NCBI RefSeq assembly: GCF_000220065.1
Contig: NZ_AFQU01000001.1
Span: 310,001 to 374,000, forward strand
Length of the DNA: 64,000 nt
Source of the DNA: Streptococcus sp. oral taxon 056 str. F0418
Lineage (GTDB): Bacteria; Bacillota; Bacilli; Lactobacillales; Streptococcaceae
Reading direction: 5' to 3'
In this document: positions 1 through 8,387 of the stretch, one piece after another
Position numbering within the stretch: the stretch's first letter is position 1
How the letters are laid out: each line of letters begins with the position of its first letter
Program-made: the position numbers and the translations under genes
Notes under the pieces: generated by a model
The model's input: the letters and a program-made list of their open reading frames with translations, nothing else
Told to the model about the DNA's origin: nothing
The model's database searches: none

Positions 1-1
1 T

Positions 2-118
2 GAAGCCTTTATCGAAACTAGTCAAAATAATATTGTTAATAAGCCTAACAAATTATTCTTATCATCTCATCTACACCCCTCAAAGCTACTAGACGAGCAA
101 GCTTTTCTTTCCCCTTGA
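2..118 (+). CDS. Possible C-terminal end of a gene entering from the left edge
   Basis: An open frame runs uninterrupted from the window edge for 38 codons to a TGA at 116-118. It is convergent with the gene that ends at 129. The encoded tail (ending DEQAFLSP) matches no family I recognise. In DNA this AT-rich an open stretch of this length can arise by chance, so this is only a candidate for the 3' end of a rightward gene. Confidence 0.25.
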   Translation, partial: EAFIETSQNNIVNKPNKLFLSSHLHPSKLLDEQAFLSP

Positions 119-128
119 TTTCAGTTCC

Positions 129-521
129 TCATGCTTCATCCCCAAATAACAAAGTGGAATTCTGCAGATAAGGATTGGGATACTTGACTAGCAGCTCCCT
201 TACAGCTCTTACCAAGTCTTTCTGCTCAGCCTGACCGGATTGGTAACGAAGCAAAAGATGCATAAAATCTTCTTTTTCAGTCGTGCTGGCTTTTTTCTTA
301 AAATAGCCCCAGATATGCTGAAAGGCATTGCAGACCTGACCGCGATTTTCAGGAAGGGCTATAGCCTGATCAATCAAGTCTTGAACATGTACTGCTTCTA
401 CCAAGTCGCTTTTTAGATATTGTCGGATTTCCAGATAGATCTTACTGGAATGACTGAGAACCAGATATTTATTTCTAGCCCAAAGAGTCTGACATTGGGA
501 GATTTGATTTGAATTTTCCAT
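129..521 (-). CDS. YbgA-like DUF1722 family protein
   Basis: A 130-residue protein that resembles the DUF1722 (YbgA) domain: an N-terminal W-x-x-N-K-Y-L-V-L-S-H stretch at residues 14-24, followed by a helical body and a C-terminal YPNPYLQNSTLL segment. The length fits the stand-alone form of the domain; in some bacteria it is fused to DUF523. The biochemical role of the family is not established. The ATG at 521 follows a TAGGAAAAG-type ribosome site. It is transcribed towards the left edge and is separated from pheT by that operon's terminator, so it probably has its own promoter. The family call is moderate and the function unknown. Confidence 0.65.
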   Translation of the reverse strand: MENSNQISQCQTLWARNKYLVLSHSSKIYLEIRQYLKSDLVEAVHVQDLIDQAIALPENRGQVCNAFQHIWGYFKKKASTTEKEDFMHLLLRYQSGQAEQKDLVRAVRELLVKYPNPYLQNSTLLFGDEA

Positions 522-658
522 AATTACTTTTCCTACTGATTTTCAATTTTGAATACTTCTCGTTTCGTCTACATCATTGCTCGCATCCTAGTAATAAGTT
601 TTCCAAGATAGAAAGCTAATCAACTATGATTTGAATAGGTTCTAGAAGAGTATGAATC

Positions 659-686
659 AAAATCCCCAATCACATGACTGGGGAAT
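659..686 (-). terminator. Rho-independent terminator of the pheS-pheT operon
   Basis: On the minus strand a stem with CCCCAGTC and GATTGGGG arms and a 4-base loop is followed by TTTTGATT. It lies directly after the pheT stop and ends the T-box controlled operon. Confidence 0.75.
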
Positions 687-692
687 AGTTCA

Positions 693-3098
693 TTAACGTA
701 CTTCTGCGCCGAGTTTTTCGGTCAGAGAATTTTCGATTTTTTCCATGTATTTAGCCACTTCTTCGTCAGTCAGGCTAGCTTCTGGATTTTGGAAAGTCAG
801 ACTGTAGGCCATGGATTTGAGGCCAACACCTAGCTTGTCACCAGAAAAGATATCAAAGAGCTTAATATCTGTCAAGCGTTTGACACCAGCTGCTTGGATT
901 GCATCAAGGACCTCTTGATGAGTGATTTCAGCCTTGAGCAAGAGTGCCACATCACGGCTGACAGCTGGGAATTTAGTGATTTCTGTAAATGGCTGCGCTG
1001 GCTGGAGCTGCTCTTCGATAGCAGACAGGTTGAGCTCAGCCACGTAAGTTTCAGGAATATCGTAAGCCTTGGCAGTCGCAGGATGGACTTGACCGACAAA
1101 GCCGACAGCTTGACCATTGATAGAGATTAAGGCAGTCCGACCAGGGTGCATGCTCTTAATCTGGCTGTTTGCTGCGTATTCAGCTGTCAAGCCCAACTTA
1201 GCAAAGAGTGCTTCTACCACTCCTTTGGCATAGAAGAAATCAACTGCTACTGGTTTGGTCTGGAAGTCTTTTTCATTAACCAGACCTGTCAAAGCAAAGG
1301 CAAAGCTATTGATTTCATTTGGCAGTTCTTCCTTAGGATTGCCAGTCTGCTCAAAGACTTTTCCAATCTCATAGAGGGCTAGATTCTTGTTTTTACGAGC
1401 TACATTGTAGGCTAGAGAGTCCAAAATCCCAGAAACCATGTTCTGACGAAGAACAGAGCGCTCCACAGTCATCGGCCACATAAGCTCAGTCAAGTTGCTA
1501 GGATTGAGAGTGAACTCAACCGCCTTTTCTGGCGTCGTCAAAGCGTAGGTGATGATTTCTGTCAGTCCAGCTCCCTCTGCTAATGTTCGTACTTGACGGC
1601 GCAGTTGTTGCGTTGCAGTCAATTCACCAGCAGTCCCATCATCTTTTGGCAGGCTAGCTGGCAGTTTGTCATAGCCGTAAATGCGGGCAATTTCTTCATA
1701 TAGGTCTGCTTCGATTGAAATATCCCAGCGACGGCGAGGGACGCTGACAGTGAACTGTTCAGCACTTCCTGACAGGCCAAAGCCAAGTCTGCGGAAGACA
1801 TCCACAATATCTGTATAAAGCAAGTCTGTTCCCAAAACTCGGTTGACATCCGCGAGACTAGACACCACTTCTACATCACTAGTGTCTAAGCTACCAGCGG
1901 ATACGATACCAGCCTGAACAGTCGCTCCTGCCAAGTCCGCAATCATGCTTGCTGCCGCATCCATCGCCTCATTAACAGTTGCCACGTTGATCCCTTTTTC
2001 AAAGCGGGAAGATGATTCCGAGCGTAAGTTAAGGCGACCGCTGGTCTTGCGGATTGATTTTCCATCAAAGACAGCCGCCTCCAGAACAACACGATTGGAC
2101 TTACCGGAAATTTCAGTCGCTGCTCCGCCCATAACACCAGCCAGAGCCACTGGCTTATCTGCCACAGTGATAACTAAATCGCTGACTTCCAGATCCCGCT
2201 CTTCGCCGTCCAGCGTCACCAGTTTTTCACCAGCACGCGCTTCCCGCACGACAACCTGATTGCCCTCAAACATATCTAGATCAAAGGCATGCATAGGCTG
2301 ACCAAAGTAGAGCAGAATGTAATTGGTCACGTCCACTACATTGTTAATCGGACGGATACCTTCATTCATGAGGAGATTTTGCAGCCACTGAGGACTTGGG
2401 GCAATGCTGACATTTTCCAAGATACGAGCCGCGTAGTAAGGGGCTTTCTCTGTCTCAAGAGCTACTGAAAGGCTGTCAGCTGCTTGCTTTTCATTTTCCA
2501 CCAGCGGAAAATCTTTAAAATGTACTGACTTGTCATAGATGGCAGCCACTTCATGAGCCACCCCACGCATAGACAGAGCATCAGCCCGGTTTGGTGTGAT
2601 GGAAAGCTCGATAATCTCATCGTCCAAGTCCAGATAAGAGAAGACTTCCTCGCCCGGCACTGCTTCTTCAGGCAGGATTTGAATGCCATCCGCAAATTCC
2701 TTTGGCACAACAGAATCAGAAATACCCAGCTCACCCAGAGAGCAGATCATGCCCAGTGACTCCAAGCCACGGATTTTTCCTTTTTTAATCTTATAATTGT
2801 CGGCAATGCGAGCACCTGGCAAAGCCACCATAACCTTGATGCCTGCGCGAACATTTGGAGCACCACAGACAATCTGACGGTTCTCCTCTTCTCCGACATT
2901 GACTTGACAGACATGCAGGTGAGTATCTGGAACATCCTCACACGATACCACCTCACCAACAACAATTTTTGACAGACCAGCAGCTGGTGATGTCACACCT
3001 TCCACTTCAATTCCTGTCGTTGACATTTTCTCAGCCAGCTCAGCGCTCGCCACATCAATGTCTACTAACTCTTTTAACCACTTATAACTTACTAGCAT
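693..3098 (-). CDS. pheT: Phenylalanyl-tRNA synthetase beta subunit
   Basis: The 801-residue beta chain of the cytoplasmic (alpha-beta)2 enzyme that charges tRNA-Phe. An EMAP/tRNA-binding domain occupies about residues 40-150 ([20 protein letters not shown]), followed by B3/B4 editing and B5 domains in the middle and a ferredoxin-like anticodon-binding domain at the C-terminus ([12 protein letters not shown]). Length and domain order are normal for streptococcal PheT. The ATG start is [12 protein letters not shown], typical of the family. It is the last gene of pheS-GNAT-pheT on the minus strand and should be controlled by the phenylalanine T-box upstream of pheS, although a 247-bp gap with a hairpin separates it from the GNAT gene. 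Confidence 0.97.
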   Translation of the reverse strand: MLVSYKWLKELVDIDVASAELAEKMSTTGIEVEGVTSPAAGLSKIVVGEVVSCEDVPDTHLHVCQVNVGEEENRQIVCGAPNVRAGIKVMVALPGARIADNYKIKKGKIRGLESLGMICSLGELGISDSVVPKEFADGIQILPEEAVPGEEVFSYLDLDDEIIELSITPNRADALSMRGVAHEVAAIYDKSVHFKDFPLVENEKQAADSLSVALETEKAPYYAARILENVSIAPSPQWLQNLLMNEGIRPINNVVDVTNYILLYFGQPMHAFDLDMFEGNQVVVREARAGEKLVTLDGEERDLEVSDLVITVADKPVALAGVMGGAATEISGKSNRVVLEAAVFDGKSIRKTSGRLNLRSESSSRFEKGINVATVNEAMDAAASMIADLAGATVQAGIVSAGSLDTSDVEVVSSLADVNRVLGTDLLYTDIVDVFRRLGFGLSGSAEQFTVSVPRRRWDISIEADLYEEIARIYGYDKLPASLPKDDGTAGELTATQQLRRQVRTLAEGAGLTEIITYALTTPEKAVEFTLNPSNLTELMWPMTVERSVLRQNMVSGILDSLAYNVARKNKNLALYEIGKVFEQTGNPKEELPNEINSFAFALTGLVNEKDFQTKPVAVDFFYAKGVVEALFAKLGLTAEYAANSQIKSMHPGRTALISINGQAVGFVGQVHPATAKAYDIPETYVAELNLSAIEEQLQPAQPFTEITKFPAVSRDVALLLKAEITHQEVLDAIQAAGVKRLTDIKLFDIFSGDKLGVGLKSMAYSLTFQNPEASLTDEEVAKYMEKIENSLTEKLGAEVR

Positions 3099-3137
3099 AT
3101 TTAAGATACCAAGGGCGTCAAAAACGACTGAAAAATA

Positions 3138-3175
3138 GGAGATTTGCTAAGCATTCGATGAATGATCGCAAATCT
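3138..3175. other. Hairpin in the GNAT-pheT intergenic gap
   Basis: The 247-bp gap between pheT and the GNAT gene contains a long imperfect stem: AGATTTGC pairs with GCAAATCT, and inside it CATTC pairs with GAATG. On the minus strand it is followed by CTCCTATTTTTC. It could be an attenuating or partial terminator, or an mRNA processing site lowering pheT relative to pheS. No open reading frame of note is present in the gap. Confidence 0.45.
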
Positions 3176-3345
3176 ATCTTTTTTCCGAGTTTTTAGCCCG
3201 GGTTCAATTCCTTTCTCTATTCTATCGCTGAGGAACTCGACTGGCCAAATTTTAGGGATTTGCCTGAAATCCTGATTTCAGAAACAAATCATCTAAATTT
3301 CGAGCTTTTAGGTCGTATTCATTTCCTCTCTCTAAATTTTCTTGT

Positions 3346-3855
3346 TTATTTCAATTTCTTGCGCAGCAGCCAGTCTGTGTCTACTGTCTCGCCAGTGATA
3401 TAGTCGTGCTGGCTGAATTTTTCAAAGCCATATTTGAAGTAAAAATCTTGGGCTCTAAAATTCTTTTCCCAAACGCCCAGCCAGACCCAGTCAAAGCCTC
3501 GTTTCTCGGCTTCATCTAAGGCAAATTCAAACATCTCCTTGCCCAAGCCTTGACCATGATAGGCTTTTAAGACATAGATTCGCTGAACCTCAAAGGCTTG
3601 TGGCAGTTCGTGCTCCGTTTGAGCCTGTCCCCAATTAAACTTCAGAAAACCAGCAATTTCACCGTCTTTGACAACAAAATAAGTCTCTGACTCAGGGTCT
3701 GCCAGCTCCTTTTCGATAGTTGCAAGCGACAGCTCATTGTCAAAATAATGAGCCATATCAGCTTCCTTGATAAAAGGACCAAAAGTTTCTTGATAAGTCG
3801 CGACCTCCAATTCCCGTAGGAGGCTCGCTTCTTCTTTTTTGACTCTAATTAGCAT
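3346..3855 (-). CDS. GNAT family N-acetyltransferase
   Basis: A 169-residue acetyltransferase of the GNAT fold. The acetyl-CoA pyrophosphate loop is visible around residues 92-107 (RIYVLKAYHGQGLGKEMFEFA), and the C-terminal beta strand and helix (WLGVWEKNFRAQDFYFKYGFEKF) are characteristic. The substrate cannot be read from the sequence. It sits between pheS and pheT in the same direction, 45 bp after pheS, and so is probably co-transcribed under phenylalanine T-box control. A GNAT gene between pheS and pheT is, from memory, a common streptococcal arrangement. The start at 3855 has an upstream AGGAGT-type ribosome site. Confidence 0.9.
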   Translation of the reverse strand: MLIRVKKEEASLLRELEVATYQETFGPFIKEADMAHYFDNELSLATIEKELADPESETYFVVKDGEIAGFLKFNWGQAQTEHELPQAFEVQRIYVLKAYHGQGLGKEMFEFALDEAEKRGFDWVWLGVWEKNFRAQDFYFKYGFEKFSQHDYITGETVDTDWLLRKKLK

Positions 3856-3900
3856 ACTGCACTCCTTTCTCAGAAAAGCTGCATCTATGAATACAGGTTC

Positions 3901-4950
3901 CTACTTAAACTGCTGAGAAAAACGAATATCTCCTTGATAGAAGCCACGAATATCGTTGATACCGTAGCGGAGCATAGCTACCCGTTCTTGACCAAGACCA
4001 AAGGCAAATCCAGAGTATTTCTCGGCATCAATGCCGCTCATTTCCAACACACGCGGATGCACCATACCAGCTCCCATAATCTCAATCCAGCCGGTCTTCT
4101 TGCAAACATTACAGCCAGCACCGCCACACTTGAAGCAGGAAACATCCACTTCAACAGATGGCTCTGTGAATGGGAAGTAAGATGGACGCAGACGGATACT
4201 GCGGTCCTCACCGAACATCTTCTGGACAATCAGCTGCAGCGTTCCTTGCAAGTTTGCCATGGAAATATTTTCCCCAACCACCAGGCCTTCAATCTGATGG
4301 AACTGGTGGGAGTGAGTCGCATCATCGGTGTCCCGACGGAAAACGCGCCCCGGTGAGATCATCTTGAGTGGCCCTTTAGAAAAGTCATGAGCGTCCATAG
4401 CTCGCGCCTGCACCGGACTGGTGTGGGTTCTGAGCAGGATCTCCTCTGTAATATAGAAAGTGTCCTGCATATCCCGTGCCGGGTGGTCCTTAGGCAGATT
4501 CATCCGCTCAAAGTTGTAATAGTCCTTTTCCACTTCAAAGCCGTCCACAACCTGATAGCCCATCCCGATGAAAATATCTTCGATTTCTTCATTAGTCTGG
4601 CTAAGAATATGACGATTCCCTACAGGAATTTGACGGCCTGGCAGGGTCACGTCCAAGGATTCTTCAGCCAGTTTCAGAGCTACTAATTGTTCTTCCATCT
4701 CTTGAGCAGCCTTTTCAAAAGCTGCTGTCAGAATATCACGCGCTTCATTGACATGTTTCCCGATAACTGGCCTCATTTCTGCAGAGATATCCTTCATCCC
4801 TTTCAGAACTTCAGTCAATGAACCCTTCTTTCCCAAGACAGCTACACGCAAATCCTGTAGTTCCTTTTGATTCTCAGCTTTGAGCTGGTTGAGAGAAGCT
4901 AGAGTCTCTTCACGCAAGCTTTTCAGTTGTTCTTCAATCGTTTTCGTCAT
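3901..4950 (-). CDS. pheS: Phenylalanyl-tRNA synthetase alpha subunit
   Basis: The 349-residue catalytic alpha chain. An N-terminal coiled-coil (residues 1-90) that binds tRNA precedes the class II aminoacyl-tRNA synthetase core. Motif 2 ([21 protein letters not shown]) and motif 3 ([18 protein letters not shown]) are intact, and the phenylalanine pocket residues lie in [17 protein letters not shown]. The ATG at 4950 follows GGAGGG. It is the first gene of pheS-GNAT-pheT and is preceded by a T-box leader with a Phe (TTC) specifier, so expression should rise when uncharged tRNA-Phe accumulates. Confidence 0.98.
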   Translation of the reverse strand: MTKTIEEQLKSLREETLASLNQLKAENQKELQDLRVAVLGKKGSLTEVLKGMKDISAEMRPVIGKHVNEARDILTAAFEKAAQEMEEQLVALKLAEESLDVTLPGRQIPVGNRHILSQTNEEIEDIFIGMGYQVVDGFEVEKDYYNFERMNLPKDHPARDMQDTFYITEEILLRTHTSPVQARAMDAHDFSKGPLKMISPGRVFRRDTDDATHSHQFHQIEGLVVGENISMANLQGTLQLIVQKMFGEDRSIRLRPSYFPFTEPSVEVDVSCFKCGGAGCNVCKKTGWIEIMGAGMVHPRVLEMSGIDAEKYSGFAFGLGQERVAMLRYGINDIRGFYQGDIRFSQQFK

Positions 4951-4965
4951 TTTCCCTCCAAAATA

Positions 4966-5160
4966 AAAAGCGCGCCAATCTCCATAAGCGGAGCGTTGAC
5001 ACGCGGTACCATCCGTTTTTTATCTGGCAAGCCAGACCTCACTTATCAATCCTAAAGCAAGTGAATTCGCCTAGCTTTCATCTAGAGAGCTTTCAGTCAA
5101 TGGCTCTCCTCCCTGTTAAACTTCCCCTAGGTTACTGGTCTTGCAGATTGCTATTTAATT
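4966..5160 (-). ncRNA. Phenylalanine T-box leader of pheS
   Basis: On the minus strand the conserved T-box GGATGGTACCGCG lies at 5002-5014. It is followed by a terminator stem (arms 4990-5004 and 4970-4983) ending in a T run just before the pheS ribosome site. A candidate specifier TTC (Phe) sits at 5063-5065 in the context GCGAATTCAC, as expected for the specifier loop. The mechanism known for the class is that uncharged tRNA-Phe pairs with the specifier and with the T-box bulge and stabilises the antiterminator. Confidence 0.9.
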
Positions 5161-5167
5161 ACTTTAT

Positions 5168-5196
5168 ATTTTAGCAAATTTACCCTATTTTGGCAA
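5168..5196 (-). promoter_or_regulatory. Promoter of the pheS T-box operon
   Basis: On the minus strand, TTGCCA (5191-5196) and TAAAAT (5168-5173) are separated by exactly 17 bp. Transcription would start near 5160, at the 5' end of the T-box leader. Confidence 0.7.
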
Positions 5197-5204
5197 CAAA
5201 AAGA

Positions 5205-5244
5205 AAAACTCCTAGCATTCATTTAAAATAGAATAGCTAGGAGT
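5205..5244 (-). terminator. Terminator of an isolated minus-strand transcription unit
   Basis: Perfect 9-bp arms (GCTAGGAGT at 5236-5244 and ACTCCTAGC at 5208-5216) are followed on the minus strand by TTTTTCTTTTT. No convincing gene lies upstream of it before the trp terminator. It therefore ends the roughly 500-nt unit that starts near 5714. Confidence 0.65.
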
Positions 5245-5248
5245 ACGT

Positions 5249-5589
5249 CTTGTTTACTGATTAAAAACGAAGCAAGCCAAGTTACTAAAAAGTAACTGAC
5301 AAAACAATTCTTTATGATTGTTTGAATCTTTTATAGCTTTAAAGAATGATTTTCTTTATTAGCGCAATAATTTATAAGATATCGTTAATTGTACAAAAGG
5401 CAATGACGATTGTAATATCTGAAGTCTGAAAACCATTAAAAAGCTTCTCTCTACATTGTTGCACTCGAAGTTTTACACTTATCTTAAATGATTTATTTTA
5501 CAACAATGTGCAATCGTCACAAGTAAAATCAGTTTAGATAGTGATGAAATATTACCTCCACTAAAATGAACACAAAATCAGTAAACAAG
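5249..5589. repeat. 341-bp segment bounded by 14-bp inverted repeats with nested internal stems
   Basis: CTTGTTTACTGATT at 5249-5262 is perfectly inverted at 5576-5589. Inside are two further pairs. TGACGATTG (5404-5412) pairs with CAATCGTCA (5511-5519). ACATTGTTG (5453-5461) pairs with CAACAATGT (5501-5509). A short hairpin AGTTACT/AGTAACT lies at 5280-5297. The arrangement suggests either a structured RNA or a small inverted-repeat element. I see no clear target-site duplication. No other copy was noticed in this window. Confidence 0.5.
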
Positions 5590-5645
5590 TACATAAACGA
5601 AATAATAAATGAAACTTAATAATGATGTGAGTTACCGAAACCCAT
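5529..5645 (-). other. Two tiny candidate reading frames in the isolated transcript
   Basis: An ATG at 5645 with a good upstream GAAAGGA begins a 9-codon frame (MGFGNSHHY, stop at 5616-5618). Continuing in the same frame, an ATG at 5594 opens a 21-residue hydrophobic peptide (MYLFTDFVFILVEVIFHHYLN) ending at 5529. The second has no ribosome site of its own. A small membrane peptide, possibly a toxin of the Fst kind, can be imagined, but the basic tail of that family is absent. Translation is unproven. Confidence 0.25.
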
Positions 5646-5720
5646 TGGAATCAGTCCTTTCAAATTTTATGAGGGATAACTTTTTTAAAATTGTATTTAC
5701 TACTTTCCTTCCTCAGTACT

Positions 5721-5758
5721 AGTGTACTCCTTTTTAAAGTTTAAAGCAAGCGTTTACA
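5721..5758 (-). promoter_or_regulatory. Promoter overlapped by a cre-like (CcpA) site
   Basis: On the minus strand, TTGCTT (5744-5749) and TACACT (5721-5726) are 17 bp apart. TGTAAACGCTTGCT (5745-5758, minus strand) matches 12 of 14 positions of the cre consensus TGWAANCGNTNWCA and overlaps the -35 box, so repression by CcpA in glucose is the simple expectation. The downstream transcript would run to the terminator at 5205-5244. Confidence 0.5.
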
Positions 5759-5798
5759 ATCGTTTTTTGATAATCTTTTTTTATTTTTAAACATATAA

Positions 5799-5842
5799 AA
5801 AAAGCCGACTTAAGCCATTTAAAAGAGCTTCTGTCGACCTTT
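5799..5842 (-). terminator. Terminator after trpZ
   Basis: Immediately after the trpZ stop, an AGGTCGAC/GTCGGCTT stem with an internal AAGCTC-type loop is followed on the minus strand by TTTTTTTAT. It closes the tryptophan transporter operon. Confidence 0.65.
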
Positions 5843-5846
5843 AATT

Positions 5847-6605
5847 CTATTCGAATAAGCTGTAATAATCAGCGATTGTCATTTTTGCTTTTTCCTGCTG
5901 ATCCAAGTCTTGGATGATTTCTCCATCCTTCATAACAATCAAGCGATTACCGTACTTAAGAGCATCCTCCATATGATGAGTAATCATAAGGGTCGTTAAT
6001 CGATCCTGATTGACAAATTCGTCTGTCAACTTCATCAAGGCCACGCTAGTCTTTGGATCAAGAGCAGCTGTATGCTCATCTAAAAGTAAAAGTTCTGGAC
6101 GTTTGAGCGTTGCCATTAGAAGGCTGAGTGCCTGCCTTTGTCCACCGGAAAGAAACTCGATAGCGGTATCTAGATGTTTTTCCAAACCATTACCAATTTT
6201 ATTAATCGTTGCTTGAAATTCTTCTTTATAGCGATGTAATTGCCGTGGGAAGAGTCCTCTTTTTTCTCCTCTGAACTTTGCAATCAAAAGATTTTCAGCA
6301 ACAGTCATACGGGGCGCAGTTCCCATCTTGGGATCTTGAAAAACTCGAGAAAGATATTTTGCTCGCTTCTCAGGTGAAAAATGCGTCACATCCTCTCCTA
6401 AAATATGGATACTCCCACTTGTCAGGGATAAGGTTCCCGCGATCACGTTGAACAAAGTAGATTTTCCAGCACCATTCCCACCTAAAATCGTGATAAAATC
6501 ATGCTCATAGATCTGCAGCGAAACATTATTTAAAATGACTTTTTCTTCATCTAGCCCATTGTTGACAACTTTAGTGGCATTTTTTAATTCTACAATGACT
6601 GTCAT
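5847..6605 (-). CDS. trpZ: Tryptophan ABC transporter ATP-binding protein
   Basis: A 252-residue ABC ATPase that energises uptake through the TrpY permease. Walker A is GGNGAGKST (about residues 43-51), the signature is LSGGQRQALSL (about 153-163) and Walker B is PELLLLDEHTAALDP. The aspartate-glutamate pair and H-loop (MITHHMED) are present. Its ATG overlaps the trpY stop by 4 nt, so the two are translationally coupled. The assignment to tryptophan rests on the family and on the T-box with a TGG specifier upstream of trpX. The neighbouring gtf relic and the terminator after trpX mean trpYZ may be less tightly tied to that T-box than in relatives. Confidence 0.88.
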   Translation of the reverse strand: MTVIVELKNATKVVNNGLDEEKVILNNVSLQIYEHDFITILGGNGAGKSTLFNVIAGTLSLTSGSIHILGEDVTHFSPEKRAKYLSRVFQDPKMGTAPRMTVAENLLIAKFRGEKRGLFPRQLHRYKEEFQATINKIGNGLEKHLDTAIEFLSGGQRQALSLLMATLKRPELLLLDEHTAALDPKTSVALMKLTDEFVNQDRLTTLMITHHMEDALKYGNRLIVMKDGEIIQDLDQQEKAKMTIADYYSLFE

Positions 6606-7468
6606 TTGCTTAGCTTGACTCCTTTAAATAACTTATTTTTTAGAACGGGAATCATAAGGCAAGCTGCCAAAATCACCGCACTGTATAGACGTAAGTAGCT
6701 TGTATTGAAACCAAGTGCGATAACTCCCCAAATCAAAAATTGATAAGCAATGGCACCAACCACAATCGTCACCAATCGCTCAGCTAATGTCAAGCTTTTA
6801 AACAGAACTTCTCCGATAATCAAGCTAGCTAGGCCAACTACAATCACACCAATTCCTCTTGAAACATCAGCGTACCCCTCTTGCTGAGCAATCAGAGCAC
6901 CAGCTAAAGCAATCACACCATTGGATAACATCAATCCCATTAGCTCCATGCGACCAGTATTAATCCCGAAGCTTCTAGCCATATCAGGATTATCTCCCGT
7001 TGCTATATAAGCTTGTCCTAACTTGGTATCAAGGAAAAAAAGCATAGCTACAATTACACACAGAACAAATATGACCCCTGTCAACAGTTGATTTATATCA
7101 GTGCTAAAAGGTAAGGCATCTTGTATTTGCTTGGTTCCAAGCAAGCCAAGATTTGCTCTCCCCATAATCATCAGCATCAAAGAATGGCAAGATGTCATAA
7201 CTAAAATCCCTGAAAGTAGAGTTGGGATTTTTCCCTTTGTATACAGTAAACCTGTGGCTAGACCTGCCAAGCATCCCGCTAAAATAGCAGCAATCGTAGC
7301 TAAAAAAGGATTCACACCTTTGGTAATCAAGGTTACGGCAACAGCTCCACCAAGTGGAAAGCTACCTTCAGTCGTCATGTCTGGGAAGTTTAAAATTCGA
7401 AATGTCATGAAAATCCCTAATCCTAGGATGGACCAGAGTAGACCTTGTGAAATAATCGAAATAATCAT
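6602..7468 (-). CDS. trpY: Tryptophan ABC transporter permease
   Basis: A permease with about eight hydrophobic segments, similar to the branched-chain amino acid type permeases of TrpXYZ systems; motifs such as NFPDMTTEGSFPLGG and ATGDNPDMARSFGIN are typical. I place the start at ATG 7468 (MIISIISQGLLW) because it has an AGGA ribosome site six bases upstream and matches the N-terminus I know for streptococcal TrpY. An in-frame TTG at 7519 would add 17 residues but has a poorly spaced ribosome site. The gene begins right behind the gtfB relic, so its upstream region differs from that of relatives in which trpX and trpY are adjacent. Confidence 0.88.
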   Translation of the reverse strand: MIISIISQGLLWSILGLGIFMTFRILNFPDMTTEGSFPLGGAVAVTLITKGVNPFLATIAAILAGCLAGLATGLLYTKGKIPTLLSGILVMTSCHSLMLMIMGRANLGLLGTKQIQDALPFSTDINQLLTGVIFVLCVIVAMLFFLDTKLGQAYIATGDNPDMARSFGINTGRMELMGLMLSNGVIALAGALIAQQEGYADVSRGIGVIVVGLASLIIGEVLFKSLTLAERLVTIVVGAIAYQFLIWGVIALGFNTSYLRLYSAVILAACLMIPVLKNKLFKGVKLSK

Positions 7469-7526
7469 ATATTTTCCTAACTCTTTATAAAATTTATCAA
7501 ACGAAAACAAATTAGCCAATAGTCCG

Positions 7527-7955
7527 CTAAAGCTCCTGTGGAGTAGCGTCTAGTAAACGATTGATTTGTTTCTCATAGTTATGCTTTTCTATATGCCCAG
7601 CCTGTTCTCGTTGAGCTATTAAGGCTGTCTCCATAATTTCTCGCGCAGACAAAGTATACTGGATATAATAAGCCATTTTCTCAGGCTCTTTGCTAGAGAA
7701 GATATGTCGTTTGGCAATATAAGAATGGTCATGAATCGTTTCTTGAAAGCCCAACACTAAAATATTTTGCTCAAAAGCTTGTCTAACAGCCTGCAATACT
7801 TGCTTTCCATGATTAATATCCAAATAAACATCCACTTTTTGAAAAAGCTCTTTTAACTGTTGAACAGTAGCATTAGGATACAAACGAACATTGGCGTAAT
7901 TCCTCATAGCAGAAAGTTTCGAAGACATTTCTGTCAAAGCCGCAATTCTGTAAAG
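7527..7955 (-). pseudogene. gtfB: gtfB C-terminal fragment (accessory Sec glycosyltransferase subunit)
   Basis: An open frame resembling the C-terminal third of GtfB, the co-chaperone subunit of the GtfA-GtfB O-glycosyltransferase that decorates serine-rich repeat adhesins. Recognisable pieces are IAALTEMSSKL at the 5' end, NVRLYPN, DVYLDINHG and the closing helices. No N-terminal two-thirds exists. It joins out of frame to the gtfA fragment at about 7941-7952, where ATTGCG is a plausible microhomology. Any translation could only start internally (TTG 7937). It lies 8 bp before the longest possible trpY frame and so occupies the 5' region of trpYZ. Family recognition is from memory of the motifs. 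Confidence 0.65.
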
Positions 7956-8158
7956 GCATTATAAAGCCAAATAATCTCATCATCATGAAAACCGATATTT
8001 TCTGTTAGATGCTGAATATTATCCGCTAGAATCATATCCGTAAAGATGAATTTTGCAGGCTGTTCAATCTGACGAAAAAGCTGCGCACGATAAGCTTGAG
8101 CATATTCGACGCCACTACTGGCCCAACCGATTCCTAAATTGATATTATATATAGTCAT
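7934..8158 (-). pseudogene. gtfA: gtfA N-terminal fragment (accessory Sec glycosyltransferase)
   Basis: A 74-codon frame whose start (MTIYNINLGIGWASSGVEYA) is the characteristic N-terminus of GtfA, the catalytic glycosyltransferase of serine-rich repeat adhesin export loci. Full GtfA is about 500 residues; here the frame runs into TGA eight residues after IGFHDDEIIWLYNAF. The remainder of gtfA and the beginning of gtfB are missing, consistent with one internal deletion across the gene pair. No secA2, secY2, asp or adhesin gene is visible nearby. Its presence between trpX and trpY suggests insertion or rearrangement followed by decay. Confidence 0.75.
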
Positions 8159-8317
8159 GATAATCCTAAAATATGTTTCTTTGATCTTGTTACAAAAAGC
8201 TCGAAAAATAGAGCATGCTTGATAACAAAATATAAGACATTTTTATGATACCACTTTTAGTTCCTTTTTAAAAGAAAAGGACGAAATAGCCATAAACCAT
8301 TTACCAAGTATAAAAAC

Positions 8318-8367
8318 AAAGGAAGGCAGGAATGAAAGCTATCTTCAAACATCCACTTGCCTTTCCT
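8318..8367 (-). terminator. Terminator after trpX
   Basis: Downstream of trpX, on the minus strand, a bulged stem of GGAAAGGCA against TGCCTTCC is followed by TTTGTTTTTA. It would stop most transcripts before the gtf relic and trpYZ, implying readthrough or a separate trpYZ promoter (a weak TTGTAA-16-TATTTT lies just before 8158). Confidence 0.6.
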
Positions 8368-8387
8368 CTCTAAAATGTTTTATTCAC

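Noticed and set aside
1943..2259. Long frames antisense to pheT and similar frames opposite uvrC, dnaG and rqcH
   Set aside because: They lie wholly inside strongly conserved genes in other frames, have no ribosome sites, and show no independent protein features.
5529..5594. A confident Fst-type toxin call for the 21-residue hydrophobic peptide
   Set aside because: It lacks a ribosome site and the basic C-terminal tail, and no convergent antitoxin RNA with direct repeats could be assigned.
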